Origin: Sulfuritalea sp.
Lineage (GTDB): Bacteria > Pseudomonadota > Gammaproteobacteria > Burkholderiales > Rhodocyclaceae
Length of the DNA: 34,350 bases
NCBI GenBank assembly: GCA_022842325.1
Contig: JALHPU010000043.1
Coordinates: forward strand, 1-34,350
Direction of reading: 5' to 3'
Part shown: positions 1-7,837 of the stretch, piece after piece
Layout of the letters: each line of letters opens with the position of its first letter
Numbering within the stretch: the first letter of the stretch is position 1
Notes under the pieces: model-generated
What the model was told of the DNA's origin: nothing
Database searches by the model: none
The model's input: the letters and a program-made list of their open reading frames with translations, nothing else
Translations under genes and position numbers: made by a program

Positions 1-120
1 TCCCTTCGATTTCGGAACGTCAGCCCGCCACCACCTCCAGCACAGCAAGCACCTACACCTATCGGTTGTTTGGTTTTTAAAGAACTCGCCCTCTCAGGCT
101 TCTCCGCAATCAGCAGAGAG
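1..120 (-). other. Leader of an rRNA operon transcribed leftward (16S lies outside the window)
   Basis: Read on the minus strand, this stretch follows a strong promoter and holds GAGTTCTTTAAAAACC, which resembles the conserved leader of betaproteobacterial rRNA operons. A short inverted repeat (CCCTCTC at 89-95 with GAGAGGG at 116-122) would form a hairpin at the very 5' end of the transcript. No 16S sequence is visible, so the mature rRNA must begin to the left of base 1. The assignment rests on promoter strength, the boxA-like segment and the known tyrS-rrn neighbourhood in this class. Confidence 0.72.
74..87 (-). promoter_or_regulatory. boxA-like antitermination element of the rrn leader
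   Basis: The minus strand reads GAGTTCTTTAAAAA here, close to the boxA core (TGCTCTTTAA) that recruits NusB/NusE for rRNA antitermination. It lies about 35 bases downstream of the predicted start site, a normal position for a leader boxA. Confidence 0.55.
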
Positions 121-126
121 GGGCGC

Positions 127-154
127 ATTATACGGACCGTTTTTCTTTGGTCAA
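127..154 (-). promoter_or_regulatory. Strong sigma-70 promoter of the rRNA operon
   Basis: On the minus strand the -35 box is TTGACC (149-154) and the -10 box is a perfect TATAAT (127-132), 16 bases apart. An A/T-rich run upstream of the -35 (about 161-173) could act as an UP element. The discriminator after the -10 is GC-rich (GCGCCCC), as in growth-rate-controlled, stringently regulated rRNA promoters. Transcription would start near 119-120 and run off the left edge. Confidence 0.78.
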
Positions 155-183
155 CAGCTTAGGCAAAAAAAATTCGATGAATC

Positions 184-1371
184 TCAAACAAGGGTCACTC
201 GCGCAAATTTTCGCTTGCCAATCTGCAGTACGACACAGTCACCGGCAATCAGCGCCGTATTGCGGTCGCCAACTTTCTCGCCATTGATTCGAACCCCGCC
301 ACCATCGAGCATGCGCAGCGCATCGGATGTGCTGGGCGTAAGTCCCGCGGCCTTCAGCACCTGCGCTATCGAACCCGCCGCAACGCTGATTTCGGGCATG
401 TCCTCTGGCAATACGCCGCGCTGAAAGCGGGCCTCGAATTCGGCCAAAGCCGCATCCGCATCCTTGGAAGAATGAAAGCGGGCAACGATCTCCTTGGCCA
501 GCATCACCTTGACGTCGCGCGGGTTGCGCCCCGCGGCCACTTCGCGCTTCAAACCGGCGATCTCGTCATTGGGGCGAAAGGACAGCAGTTCGAAGTAGCG
601 CCACATCAGTTCGTCTGACACGGACATCAACTTGCCGAAGATCTCGGTGGGCGACTCCGCAATTCCAATGTAGTTGCCGAGTGACTTCGACATCTTGTTG
701 ACGCCGTCCAAACCTTCCAGCAGCGGCATCATCACCACGCACTGCGGCACCTGTCCATAGTGCTTTTGCAACTCGCGGCCGACCAGCAGGTTGAATTTCT
801 GGTCGGTGCCACCGAGTTCGACGTCCGCCTTCATCGCCACCGAGTCGTAGCCCTGGCAGAGGGGATAGAGGAATTCATGAATCGCGATCGGCTGGCCACC
901 GGTATATCGCTTGGAGAAATCGTCGCGTTCCAGCATACGCGCCACCGTATGCCGCGCGGCTAGCTTGATCATGCCCGCGGCGCCGAGCGGTTCGAACCAG
1001 GTCGAGTTGAAACAGACCTCGGTCTTTTGCGGGTCGAGGATCTTGAACACTTGCTCGCGATAAGTATCGGCATTTTCCAGTATCTGCTCGCGGGACAACG
1101 GCGGGCGAGTCGCATTCTTGCCGCTGGGATCACCGATCATTCCGGTGAAGTCGCCGATCAGGAACATGACGTGGTGGCCGAGATCCTGAAAATGTCGCAA
1201 TTTGTTGATCAGCACGGTATGTCCGAGATGCAGATCGGGCGCCGTGGGATCGAAGCCCGCCTTGACGCGCAGGGGGCGGCCGGATTTCAGCTTTTCGACG
1301 AGTTCGGCTTCGATCAGAAGTTCGTCGGCGCCACGCTTGATCAGTGCCAGTTGGGAGTCGATATCGACCAT
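184..1371 (-). CDS. tyrS: Tyrosyl-tRNA synthetase
   Basis: This class I aminoacyl-tRNA synthetase (395 aa) activates tyrosine with ATP and loads it onto tRNA-Tyr in the cytoplasm. The signature HLGH (HIGH motif) is at residues 48-51 and KMSKS at 226-230. The stretch [11 protein letters not shown] near 80-90 and the tyrosine-pocket segment around YPLCQGYDS (169-177) fit the family. The last 60 or so residues form an S4-like RNA-binding domain containing [11 protein letters not shown]. The length is normal for the bacterial form with HLGH and KMSKS. The ATG at 1371 is the first good start, although no strong Shine-Dalgarno is seen. The gene points toward the rrn promoter at 127-154, so tyrS runs directly into the rRNA operon. 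It is divergent from the M23 peptidase, with only about 50 bases for both promoters. Confidence 0.96.
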   Translation of the reverse strand: MVDIDSQLALIKRGADELLIEAELVEKLKSGRPLRVKAGFDPTAPDLHLGHTVLINKLRHFQDLGHHVMFLIGDFTGMIGDPSGKNATRPPLSREQILENADTYREQVFKILDPQKTEVCFNSTWFEPLGAAGMIKLAARHTVARMLERDDFSKRYTGGQPIAIHEFLYPLCQGYDSVAMKADVELGGTDQKFNLLVGRELQKHYGQVPQCVVMMPLLEGLDGVNKMSKSLGNYIGIAESPTEIFGKLMSVSDELMWRYFELLSFRPNDEIAGLKREVAAGRNPRDVKVMLAKEIVARFHSSKDADAALAEFEARFQRGVLPEDMPEISVAAGSIAQVLKAAGLTPSTSDALRMLDGGGVRINGEKVGDRNTALIAGDCVVLQIGKRKFARVTLV

Positions 1372-1386
1372 GATGATTAACCCGGT

Positions 1387-1414
1387 TTGACGGAGGGGGG
1401 TTTTTTGCTACACT
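1387..1414 (+). promoter_or_regulatory. Sigma-70 promoter for the M23 peptidase-anmK pair
   Basis: TTGACG (1387-1392) and TACACT (1409-1414) are separated by 16 bases, giving a good sigma-70 promoter with a start near 1421. The TTG at 1387 is also the most upstream possible start codon of the reading frame. It is more likely the -35 box, which moves the true start of translation downstream. Confidence 0.6.
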
Positions 1415-1446
1415 CACCCGACTTTTTCGGCGGTCCACCCATCCAA

Positions 1447-2799
1447 TTGCACAAAAACAAGAGCGGGATTTTAGCGCAACTCCTTGACTACCGAATCGAA
1501 CGGCCCGGGCATTTCTGGGCCGGCTTCGGCGTCGTCGGCGTTTCGCTTTTCAGTATGGTCGCCGCCTTTGGCACGGTGAATGACTCCCCTTCGACAGACA
1601 TACCGCGGCAGCAGGTAGTCGAGCAGCTTGCGCTGCCTTCCCTTAGTGCCACCGAAGACAAGGACCAGAGCTTCCTGCGCGAAGAACGCGTGCAGCGCGG
1701 CGACACGGTCATGGCACTGCTGCAGCGCCTTGGTGTAGACGATCCAACGGCTGTCGCCTATCTGAAAGGCAATTCCAACACCCAAACGCTGTTCCGCCAG
1801 CTTAGCCCGGGCAAGAATCTGACGGCACGGACGGGACCGCAGGGCCAACTGCAAGCCCTGATTTTCCCGCTCAATGGCGGCAAGGATCAGGCCTTGGTGG
1901 TCGAACGCCAGGTCGGACCAGATGGCGACCAGTTTTCCGCTACTCAGCAAGTCCTGCCCCTGGAAACTCAAGTCGTCATGAAAACTGCCGAGATCCGCTA
2001 CTCGCTTTTCGGCGCGTCGGATGCAGCAGGAATTCCGGATTCGGTGGCGACGCAGCTGGCGGATATTTTCGGTGGCGATATCGATTTTCATCGGGACCTG
2101 CGCAAGGGCGACCGCTTTGCCGTCATCTACGAGTCCGTGAACCATCTGGGTCGCGCCGTTCGCAGCGGACGCATACTTGCCGCCGAGTTCGTCAATAACG
2201 GCAAGGCCTTCCGTGCCGCATGGTTCGCCGATCCCGCCGGCAATCAGAGCAGCGGCGGCTACTACACCGCCGATGGCAAGAACATCCGCAAGGCCTTCCT
2301 GCGCTCACCGTTGGAATTCTCCCGCATTACCTCTGGCTTCACCTCGGCCCGCTTCCATCCCGTCCTGCAGAAATGGCGCGCACACAAGGGCGTCGACTAC
2401 GGCGCGCCGACCGGCACCCGGGTCAAAGCCACCGGCGACGGCGTGGTCGAGTATGTTGGCGTAAAGGGGGGTTATGGCAAGGTCGTCATCCTTCGCCATC
2501 AGAATCGCTACACCACCCTCTATGGGCATCTCTCGGGCTTCGCTTCCGGCCTGCGCAATGGGAATCGAGTCAGTCAGGGCGATGTGATCGGCTTCGTTGG
2601 CGCCACGGGCCTGGCAAGCGGCCCTCATCTGCATTACGAGTTCCGCGTCAACGAGGTCCATCAGAACCCGCTCGCAATGGCGTTGCCCAGCGCGCCGCCC
2701 CTGATGCCACAGCAGCTTGGCCAGTTCCGGGCGCAAACCGAGGCCCACCTCGCCCGCATTGACCTGATCCGCGGATTCGACCTCGCCCAAGCCGACTGA
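1447..2799 (+). CDS. M23 family murein DD-endopeptidase, membrane-anchored (MepM/YebA-like)
   Basis: This is a zinc peptidase of the LytM/M23 family that cuts peptide cross-links in peptidoglycan to allow wall growth. From TTG 1447 it is 450 aa. A single membrane helix (about residues 22-42) is followed by an OapA/LysM-like segment around VQRGDTVMALLQRLG (about 80-135), a middle domain, and the C-terminal M23 domain. Metal ligands visible are HKGVD (H313, D317) and HLH (394-396). The frame stays open upstream to TTG 1387, but that codon lies in the -35 box and no ATG or GTG precedes the membrane helix. TTG 1447 is therefore preferred, though its ribosome-binding site is weak. The stop is one base before the start of anmK, so the two are cotranscribed and link wall cutting with wall recycling. 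Sure of family, less sure of start. Confidence 0.88.
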   Translation: MHKNKSGILAQLLDYRIERPGHFWAGFGVVGVSLFSMVAAFGTVNDSPSTDIPRQQVVEQLALPSLSATEDKDQSFLREERVQRGDTVMALLQRLGVDDPTAVAYLKGNSNTQTLFRQLSPGKNLTARTGPQGQLQALIFPLNGGKDQALVVERQVGPDGDQFSATQQVLPLETQVVMKTAEIRYSLFGASDAAGIPDSVATQLADIFGGDIDFHRDLRKGDRFAVIYESVNHLGRAVRSGRILAAEFVNNGKAFRAAWFADPAGNQSSGGYYTADGKNIRKAFLRSPLEFSRITSGFTSARFHPVLQKWRAHKGVDYGAPTGTRVKATGDGVVEYVGVKGGYGKVVILRHQNRYTTLYGHLSGFASGLRNGNRVSQGDVIGFVGATGLASGPHLHYEFRVNEVHQNPLAMALPSAPPLMPQQLGQFRAQTEAHLARIDLIRGFDLAQAD

Positions 2800-2800
2800 T

Positions 2801-3901
2801 ATGTCGTCGGCCGTGCCGCTGGTTGTCGGGCTCATGTCGGGGACCAGTCTGGATGGAATCGATGCCGTGCTGGTGGACTTCTCGCAAAGCCAGCCGCGGA
2901 CGCTTGCCACGTTCTGGCAGCCTTATCCAAACGCCATCCGCCAGCGGGCCCTGCAACTGCAGACGGCACGAGACGATGAAATCCATTCCGCTGCACTGTT
3001 TGCCAACGAACTGGCTCACTGCTACAGCGAGGCCGTCGGGCAACTTCTCGCCAGCGTCGGCGTAGGCGCGGCGCAAGTTGCGGCCATAGGCTGTCACGGA
3101 CAGACCGTCCGGCATCAGCCTGCAACCGGCTACAGCGTGCAGTTGAACAATCCTGCGCTGCTTGCCGAACTCACCGGAATTACCGTAGTCGCCGATTTCC
3201 GCAGCAGAGACATCGCCGCTGGTGGGCAGGGCGCACCCCTGGTGCCCGCATTTCATGCCGCGGTATTCGGTGGTTCAGGGCTACACCGGGTCATCCTCAA
3301 TATAGGTGGTATCGCCAACCTGACCGATCTGAAGCCCGGACGCCCGGTTAGGGGCTTCGACTGCGGCCCCGGCAATCTGCTGATGGACGCCTGGATAGAA
3401 CGCCACAAGCAACTGCGTTACGACGCTGCGGGAGACTGGGCGAGCCAGGGCCGGGTCCTTCCGGAACTACTGCAGGGCCTGCTCGCCGACGGCTTTTTCA
3501 CTGCAGGTCCGCCGAAGAGCTGCGGACGTGACGAGTTCAACCTCGACTGGCTGAAGCGTCATCTTGTCGGCGGCGAACGCCCTGAAGACGTCCAGGCGAC
3601 CTTGCTCGAATTGACCGCGGTATCCGCGTCCGCAGCTATCGCCCGCTGGTGCGGCGATCCCGCGGAGCTTTTTGTTTGCGGCGGTGGCGCACGCAATCAG
3701 GCGCTGATGGCACGACTGCAATACCACGCGACAAACTGCCGTGTCGCCAGCACCGACTCTTTGGGACAACCGGCCGACTGGGTTGAGGCCGTGGCCTTTG
3801 CCTGGCTGGCATGGCGCACCCTCCGCGGCGAGACGGGCAACCTTCCGGAAGTCACCGGCGCCCGTGGACCAAGGGTCCTGGGCGCGATCTACCCGCGCTG
3901 A
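2801..3901 (+). CDS. anmK: Anhydro-N-acetylmuramic acid kinase
   Basis: AnmK phosphorylates and hydrolyses 1,6-anhydro-MurNAc, produced by lytic transglycosylases, to MurNAc-6-phosphate in the cytoplasm during peptidoglycan recycling. The 366-aa protein shows the family blocks in order: GLMSGTSLDGID at residues 10-21 (nucleotide loop), DFRSRDIAAGGQGAPLVP, the NIGGIANLT strand, GFDCGPGNLLMDAW (the Asp here is the expected catalytic base) and GGGARNQALMARL near the C-terminus. The length is typical. Start ATG 2801 follows the stop of the M23 peptidase by one base, so translation is probably coupled. It converges on erpA, and the spacer holds a large inverted repeat that can end both transcripts. 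Confidence 0.96.
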   Translation: MSSAVPLVVGLMSGTSLDGIDAVLVDFSQSQPRTLATFWQPYPNAIRQRALQLQTARDDEIHSAALFANELAHCYSEAVGQLLASVGVGAAQVAAIGCHGQTVRHQPATGYSVQLNNPALLAELTGITVVADFRSRDIAAGGQGAPLVPAFHAAVFGGSGLHRVILNIGGIANLTDLKPGRPVRGFDCGPGNLLMDAWIERHKQLRYDAAGDWASQGRVLPELLQGLLADGFFTAGPPKSCGRDEFNLDWLKRHLVGGERPEDVQATLLELTAVSASAAIARWCGDPAELFVCGGGARNQALMARLQYHATNCRVASTDSLGQPADWVEAVAFAWLAWRTLRGETGNLPEVTGARGPRVLGAIYPR

Positions 3902-3978
3902 CTCCGCCTGAAAAACCAAAGGCGCGGAGCCCATGGCCCCACGCCCTTTCTTGTTTACGAAACCCGACTCAGGCGGAG
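3902..3978. terminator. Bidirectional terminator between convergent anmK and erpA, with nested inverted repeats
   Basis: A perfect 10-base inverted repeat (CTCCGCCTGA at 3902-3911, TCAGGCGGAG at 3969-3978) encloses an imperfect inner stem (AAAGGCGCGG at 3918-3927 with CCACGCCCTTT at 3939-3949). On the minus strand the inner stem is followed by GGTTTTTC, and on the plus strand by TTTCTTGTTT. The outer right arm contains the erpA stop codon, and the outer left arm starts right after the anmK stop. Confidence 0.65.
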
Positions 3979-4319
3979 AAAGACGACCCGCAACCGCAGG
4001 TCGATTGCGCATTCGGATTCTTGATCACGAATTGCGAGCCTTCGAGCCCCTCGGAGTAATCGATTTCAGCGCCCACCAGATACTGGTAGCTCATCGGATC
4101 GATAAGCAAGGACACGCCGTTCTTTTCCATCACGGTGTCGTCTTCGTTGGTCACTTCATCAAAAGTGAAGCCATACTGGAAACCCGAACAACCACCGCCG
4201 GTAACGAACACACGCAGTTTGAGCTCCGGGTTGCCCTCTTCGGCGATAAGTTCCTTGACCTTGCTTGCCGCGTTATCAGTGAAATTCAACGGTGCCGGCA
4301 TTTCGGTGGGTGCGTTCAT
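3969..4319 (-). CDS. erpA: Iron-sulfur cluster insertion protein ErpA (A-type carrier)
   Basis: ErpA carries Fe-S clusters and hands them to apo-enzymes, classically those of isoprenoid synthesis and respiration. The 116-aa protein shows the A-type signature: GGGCSGF with C44, and TCGCGSSF with C108 and C110, the three conserved cluster ligands. The N-terminus [20 protein letters not shown] fits ErpA better than IscA or SufA, and no isc or suf genes are adjacent. ATG 4319 is preceded by AGGAG at a good distance. It follows bactofilin on the same strand after a 76-base gap that holds its own promoter and an IscR-like palindrome, so it is probably regulated separately by Fe-S status. Confidence 0.93.
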   Translation of the reverse strand: MNAPTEMPAPLNFTDNAASKVKELIAEEGNPELKLRVFVTGGGCSGFQYGFTFDEVTNEDDTVMEKNGVSLLIDPMSYQYLVGAEIDYSEGLEGSQFVIKNPNAQSTCGCGSSFSA

Positions 4320-4347
4320 GATGGTGTTCTCCTAGGGGGTTCGGTAA

Positions 4348-4370
4348 TAGTATACCAAATAAGTCCACTA
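4348..4370 (-). promoter_or_regulatory. erpA promoter with extended -10 and an IscR-like palindrome
   Basis: On the minus strand a dyad TAGTNNAC–7 bases–GTNNACTA spans 4348-4370. It resembles type 1 IscR operators in layout (A/T centre, GAC/GTC-like flanks). The right half overlaps TGGTATACT, an extended -10 (TATACT at 4349-4354) with no good -35. A weak -35 with an overlapping operator is a common design for IscR control. In E. coli erpA is a known IscR target; here the link is inferred from the site alone. Confidence 0.5.
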
Positions 4371-4395
4371 ATTATGATTTCAATGGGACAAAAGG

Positions 4396-4797
4396 TCAAT
4401 TGCTGGCCGCCAGCTTCAATTCGACCGCTTTGGCCGGCAGACCCTGATGCACTAGGCGCCCCTGCACCACGGCACCCAGATGCATTTCGATAGTGCTGTA
4501 TTCGACATCGCCGGTGATCCTGGCACGCGTCTGAAGTTCCACGAAATCGCTCGAGTGCACCGGCCCGATCACCGTTCCGTTGATCACCAGATGCGATACG
4601 GAAATCTCGCCTTCGATCCGAGCATGCTCGCTGATCACCAGGGTAGCCGGTTGCCCGTCGGCGCTGCGCACGTTGCCCTTGATTTCGCCGTCGACGCGCA
4701 AGCCGCCGCTGAAGGTGACATCGCCTTCCAGTGAAGTGCCGGCTCCGATCAGACTGTCGATCCGACCTTGCGGTTTGTTGGTTTTCTTGCCAAACAT
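4396..4797 (-). CDS. Bactofilin family cytoskeletal protein
   Basis: This bactofilin (133 aa) belongs to a family of small proteins that polymerise without nucleotide into filaments and help place wall enzymes or surface structures. The family core is visible as repeating hydrophobic/glycine strands: SLIGAGTSLEGDVTFSGGLRVDGEIKG in pieces, then ARIEGEISVSHLVINGTVIG, then ARITGDVEYSTIEMHLGAVVQGRL. These are the turns of a right-handed beta-helix. The N-terminal MFGKK segment is the short basic/hydrophobic lead often used for membrane association. ATG 4797 has AGGAG upstream. It lies between the DUF6776-like membrane protein and erpA on the same strand, an arrangement common in Betaproteobacteria. 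Its partner is unknown; the linked M23 peptidase across the terminator is only a suggestion. Confidence 0.9.
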   Translation of the reverse strand: MFGKKTNKPQGRIDSLIGAGTSLEGDVTFSGGLRVDGEIKGNVRSADGQPATLVISEHARIEGEISVSHLVINGTVIGPVHSSDFVELQTRARITGDVEYSTIEMHLGAVVQGRLVHQGLPAKAVELKLAASN

Positions 4798-4841
4798 GTT
4801 GAAAATCTCCTCGCCCGCTATCTATGCCGTCGCCATTGCCT

Positions 4842-5609
4842 TCAAAGCATGGTGCTTTGGCTTGCCTTGACTACGCCATCCTGAATCAAGCGCGCCTCGA
4901 CGCGCTGAATTTTCACCTCGCCAGGAACCAAGAATATGCCTTCCAGACGCCGAAAATGGCGAAAGCTGACTTTGTACTGGCTGGCTACAGGTTCCCCGGC
5001 CGCAGGAAACTGCATCATAGCAGTCTCCGTGCCCCGTTGCACGGTGGCAATCAGCTGGATCATCCCATTGAATTCCTTATCCTTTTTTTCGCCCGTCTGC
5101 GCCAGCAGGAGGCGATAGCGATATTGCCCGTCGCCAACCGGGAGAATCTGCAGCCGGCTGATCGCCAGCCCGGAACTGCCGACTTGGCCACCTGCCAGGC
5201 TCTCAAAAGTAGCCAGATCTGCCTTGAGCAGGGTGTTTTCCTCCTCCAGAGTCCGGATCTGGGCAGTTAGCCTCTCCTGCGAGGTGCTCTCGATCTGCAG
5301 ACGGCTCTCGCTGGCATTTGCCACCTTGCGCGCGCTCTCCAGATCGGCCTCCAGTTGCACAATTCGCTCGCGCATTCCGGCGATTTCGTGTTCGCTGGCG
5401 CCTTGATGGAAGCCCCCTAAACGCTGGCCGGCATCATAGATCCAGGCCAGCATTGCCAGTCCGACACCGGCGAGCACGGCCACCGACAAGGCGCGCCAGT
5501 GCCACGGCAAATGCGTCCGCACCGCGACGCGGGGGGCCGAAATGCCGAAGCGGCTGCGCAGCCGCCTCAGTGTCAGGGCAAGACGGGAACTTGCGAAAGA
5601 CCCGAACAT
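4842..5609 (-). CDS. DUF6776-like membrane protein with coiled coil
   Basis: This 255-aa protein has no assigned function. A basic N-terminus (about 1-38) precedes one membrane helix (about 39-58: [20 protein letters not shown]). A heptad-rich coiled coil follows (about 73-140, with runs such as [14 protein letters not shown] and [19 protein letters not shown]). The C-terminal globular part, about 150-255, contains [20 protein letters not shown] and is probably periplasmic. This layout matches the DUF6776 family, which is often encoded beside bactofilin genes. Its ATG at 5609 lies inside the end of argC with a 37-base overlap, which points to cotranscription with argC and bactofilin. It could be a membrane partner of bactofilin; that is inference from neighbourhood only. 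Confidence 0.75.
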   Translation of the reverse strand: MFGSFASSRLALTLRRLRSRFGISAPRVAVRTHLPWHWRALSVAVLAGVGLAMLAWIYDAGQRLGGFHQGASEHEIAGMRERIVQLEADLESARKVANASESRLQIESTSQERLTAQIRTLEEENTLLKADLATFESLAGGQVGSSGLAISRLQILPVGDGQYRYRLLLAQTGEKKDKEFNGMIQLIATVQRGTETAMMQFPAAGEPVASQYKVSFRHFRRLEGIFLVPGEVKIQRVEARLIQDGVVKASQSTML

Positions 5610-6610
5610 TCGTCCAAACCAAACATCAGGTTCATGTTCTGCACCGCCTGCCCTGCCGCCCCTTTGACCAGATTGTCGATCACCGAGAGGACCACCAGCG
5701 TATCGCCGCCCCGAGGCCGATGCACGGCGATCCGGCAGGTATTCGCGGCACGCACCGAACGCGTCTCTGGATGGGATTTCGGCGGCAGTACATCGACAAA
5801 GGGCTCGGCCGCATAACGCCGCTCGAACAGGGCCTGGAAATCCTCTTCGCGAGTGATGCGAGCGTAGAGCGTGGCATGGATGCCGCGAATCATCGGCGTC
5901 AGGTGCGGCACGAAAGTCAGGCCGACCTTATCCATAGCCAGGCCGGCCGCACTGGCCAGACCCTGCCGAATCTCGGGCAGGTGACGATGACCCGGTACGC
6001 CGTAGGCCTTGAAATTGTCCGATGCCTCGGAAAACAGCGTGCCGATTTCGGCCTTGCGACCGGCGCCGGACACTCCCGATTTCGCATCAGCAATCAGGTG
6101 CGTCAGGTCGATGCAGCCGGACTCGACCAATGGCAGGAAGCCCAGTTGCGTCGCCGTCGGGTAGCACCCTGGATTCGCCACCAGCCTGGCACTGCGAATC
6201 TGCTCGCGGTTCACTTCCGGCAAGCCATACACCGCCTCGGCGACCAGTCCCGGGCTGGCGTGACTCATGCCATACCACTGCTCCCACAGGGCGACGTCCT
6301 TGATGCGAAAATCGGCGGCCAGGTCGATGACCCTGACTCCCGCATCAAGCAGGCTTGCTGCCTGCTGCATCGCAATGCCGTTGGGTGTGGCGAAAAACAC
6401 CACGTCACAATTGTGCAGCGGCGCATCCTTGGGATCGCAAAACTTCAGGGCGACGGAACCGCGCAGGCTGGGAAACATGTCGGCAACGGCCGTTCCAGCC
6501 TCGCCGCGAGACGTGATTGCAGTCAGATCGACATCGGGGTGCTGCGCCAGCAAGCGCAGCAGTTCCACGCCGGTGTATCCGGTACCGCCAACAATACCTG
6601 CCTTGATCAT
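5573..6610 (-). CDS. argC: N-acetyl-gamma-glutamyl-phosphate reductase
   Basis: ArgC reduces N-acetyl-glutamyl-phosphate to the semialdehyde with NADPH, the third step of arginine synthesis. From ATG 6610 it is 345 aa, the usual length. The N-terminal [20 protein letters not shown] is the NADP-binding Rossmann loop. The catalytic cysteine is C149 in [12 protein letters not shown], and the histidine motif is [11 protein letters not shown] (H208/H210). Upstream codons stay open for about 60 residues, but ATG 6610 has AAGGAG six bases away and the expected N-terminus, so the longer frame is rejected. It overlaps the following membrane-protein gene by 37 bases. Upstream lies a structured spacer and then the rpsI terminator, so argC should have its own promoter there, though none is convincing. 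Confidence 0.95.
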   Translation of the reverse strand: MIKAGIVGGTGYTGVELLRLLAQHPDVDLTAITSRGEAGTAVADMFPSLRGSVALKFCDPKDAPLHNCDVVFFATPNGIAMQQAASLLDAGVRVIDLAADFRIKDVALWEQWYGMSHASPGLVAEAVYGLPEVNREQIRSARLVANPGCYPTATQLGFLPLVESGCIDLTHLIADAKSGVSGAGRKAEIGTLFSEASDNFKAYGVPGHRHLPEIRQGLASAAGLAMDKVGLTFVPHLTPMIRGIHATLYARITREEDFQALFERRYAAEPFVDVLPPKSHPETRSVRAANTCRIAVHRPRGGDTLVVLSVIDNLVKGAAGQAVQNMNLMFGLDECSGLSQVPVLP

Positions 6611-6764
6611 GCCGAACTCCTTGCTGCGAATGACTGATGGTAACCCGTAAGTCCGATACGAACTAAAACGAAGCCTCAGTGAAGGCCAGCGGCAGCTGTA
6701 TCGGCTAAGCGTGGTGGCCGCATCCGGTGGATACCGGCCCCAGCCAGATGCTGAGGACATAACT
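6611..6764. other. Structured spacer upstream of argC, no gene seen
   Basis: This 154-base region between argC and the rpsI terminator holds two nested inverted repeats. The outer pair is CCTCAG (6674-6679) with CTGAGG (6751-6756). The inner near-stem is GGCCG..ATCC with GGAT..CGGCC (about 6716-6739). It would be the untranslated leader of argC if the argC promoter lies at its right end. No convincing promoter boxes or recognised riboswitch core were found. Confidence 0.35.
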
Positions 6765-6790
6765 AAAAAGCCGCCCGAAGGCGGCTTTTT
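6765..6790 (-). terminator. Rho-independent terminator of rplM-rpsI
   Basis: A perfect 11-base stem (AAAAAGCCGCC at 6765-6775, GGCGGCTTTTT at 6780-6790) closes a four-base loop. It has a T run on both strands, so it can work in either direction. It lies 27 bases after the rpsI stop. Confidence 0.92.
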
Positions 6791-6817
6791 GCGCAACAGC
6801 GATGTGATCGCTGCAGC

Positions 6818-7210
6818 TTACCGCTTCGAGAACTGCTTGCGACGGCGCGCCTTGCGGAAGCCGACCTTCTTGCGCTCGACTTCGCGTGCATCGCGCGTGA
6901 CGAAACCGGCATTCGACAGCGCGGGTTTCAGGGTCGCATCGTATTCGATCAGGGCACGGGTGATTCCATGACGAACGGCACCAGCCTGGCCGGATTCACC
7001 GCCGCCTTCGACATTCACCAGAATATCAAAGGTGCTGGTGTGCTGGGTCAGTTCAAGCGGCTGACGCACGACCATGCGGCCGGTTTCGCGCGAGAAGAAC
7101 TCGTCCACCGGCTTGTCGTTAACCACGAACTTGCCGCTGCCGGTACGCAGGAACACGCGGGCAATGGCCGTCTTGCGGCGACCGGTACCATAATATTGGG
7201 TGACTGCCAT
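6818..7210 (-). CDS. rpsI: 30S ribosomal protein S9
   Basis: S9 (130 aa) sits in the head of the small ribosomal subunit and its C-terminal tail reaches the P-site tRNA. The sequence is typical throughout: [19 protein letters not shown] near the start, a central [10 protein letters not shown], the [19 protein letters not shown] loop at about 74-92, and the basic tail ending [12 protein letters not shown]. The last residues KR with the preceding RRRKQFS are the conserved P-site-contacting tail. It follows rplM after 24 bases on the same strand, the universal L13-S9 operon. The terminator at 6765-6790 ends the transcript. Confidence 0.98.
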   Translation of the reverse strand: MAVTQYYGTGRRKTAIARVFLRTGSGKFVVNDKPVDEFFSRETGRMVVRQPLELTQHTSTFDILVNVEGGGESGQAGAVRHGITRALIEYDATLKPALSNAGFVTRDAREVERKKVGFRKARRRKQFSKR

Positions 7211-7234
7211 GAAAACTCCTTAGATTTCCAGCGC

Positions 7235-7663
7235 TCAGATGTCGAGTGACTTGGGCTGCTGGGCGGCGTGCGGATGGGCTGCGCCGGCGTAGCACTTCAT
7301 CTTCTTCAACATCGCATAGCCCAGCGGGCCCTTGGGCAGCATGCCCTTGACCGCCTTTTCCAGAATGCGACCCGGAAAACGCTGCTGCAGCTTGGTGAAG
7401 TTGGTTTCGTTGATGCCGCCCGGATAGCCGGTGTGGCGATAGTATTTCTTGTCCTCGGCCTTGTTGCCGGTGACACGCAGCTTTTCGACGTTGACCACGA
7501 CGATGTAGTCGCCGGTATCGACGTGCGGCGTATAAATGGCCTTGTGCTTGCCGCGCAGACGGTGCGCGATCACGGCAGCCAGACGGCCCAGCACCTTGTC
7601 CGTGGCATCGACGACAACCCAGTCGTGCTGGACCTCATGCGGCTTGGCGGAAAATGTTTTCAT
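7235..7663 (-). CDS. rplM: 50S ribosomal protein L13
   Basis: L13 (142 aa) is an early-assembly protein of the large ribosomal subunit. Family blocks seen are [25 protein letters not shown] at the N-terminus (in two parts), the [12 protein letters not shown] strand near 47-58, [12 protein letters not shown], and [31 protein letters not shown] at the end. The length matches E. coli L13. ATG 7663 is preceded by AAGGAA. It is the first gene of the L13-S9 operon, with a strong promoter at 7747-7776 and a leader of about 75 bases that may be a site of autoregulation. No specific control structure was recognised. Confidence 0.98.
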   Translation of the reverse strand: MKTFSAKPHEVQHDWVVVDATDKVLGRLAAVIAHRLRGKHKAIYTPHVDTGDYIVVVNVEKLRVTGNKAEDKKYYRHTGYPGGINETNFTKLQQRFPGRILEKAVKGMLPKGPLGYAMLKKMKCYAGAAHPHAAQQPKSLDI

Positions 7664-7746
7664 TCTCGTGTTCCTTGCGTGCTTCGATAACCCGGACGGC
7701 GCAGCAAGGGATGCATTCAGCCCATGCGCTTCTCGGAAAGCCGAGC

Positions 7747-7776
7747 ATTCTAACCAATCGTCGAAGTGCCTGTCAA
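7747..7776 (-). promoter_or_regulatory. Promoter of rplM-rpsI
   Basis: On the minus strand a perfect -35 TTGACA (7771-7776) and a -10 TAGAAT (7747-7752) are 18 bases apart. The predicted start is near 7740, giving a leader of about 75 bases before the L13 ATG. Box quality fits a highly expressed ribosomal operon. Confidence 0.75.
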
Positions 7777-7837
7777 TCGGGAATTGTCAGGGATTTCGGG
7801 ACGGCGGTACAAATGCCCGGGGCAGCCCACGTTGAAA

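Noticed and set aside
6611..6796. Longer argC frame beginning at 6796
   Set aside because: It runs through the rpsI terminator and adds residues with no family similarity; ATG 6610 has a good Shine-Dalgarno.
7664..7746. Possible riboswitch or L13 autoregulatory leader
   Set aside because: The leader is only about 75 bases and no known motif could be recognised; kept only as a remark under rplM.
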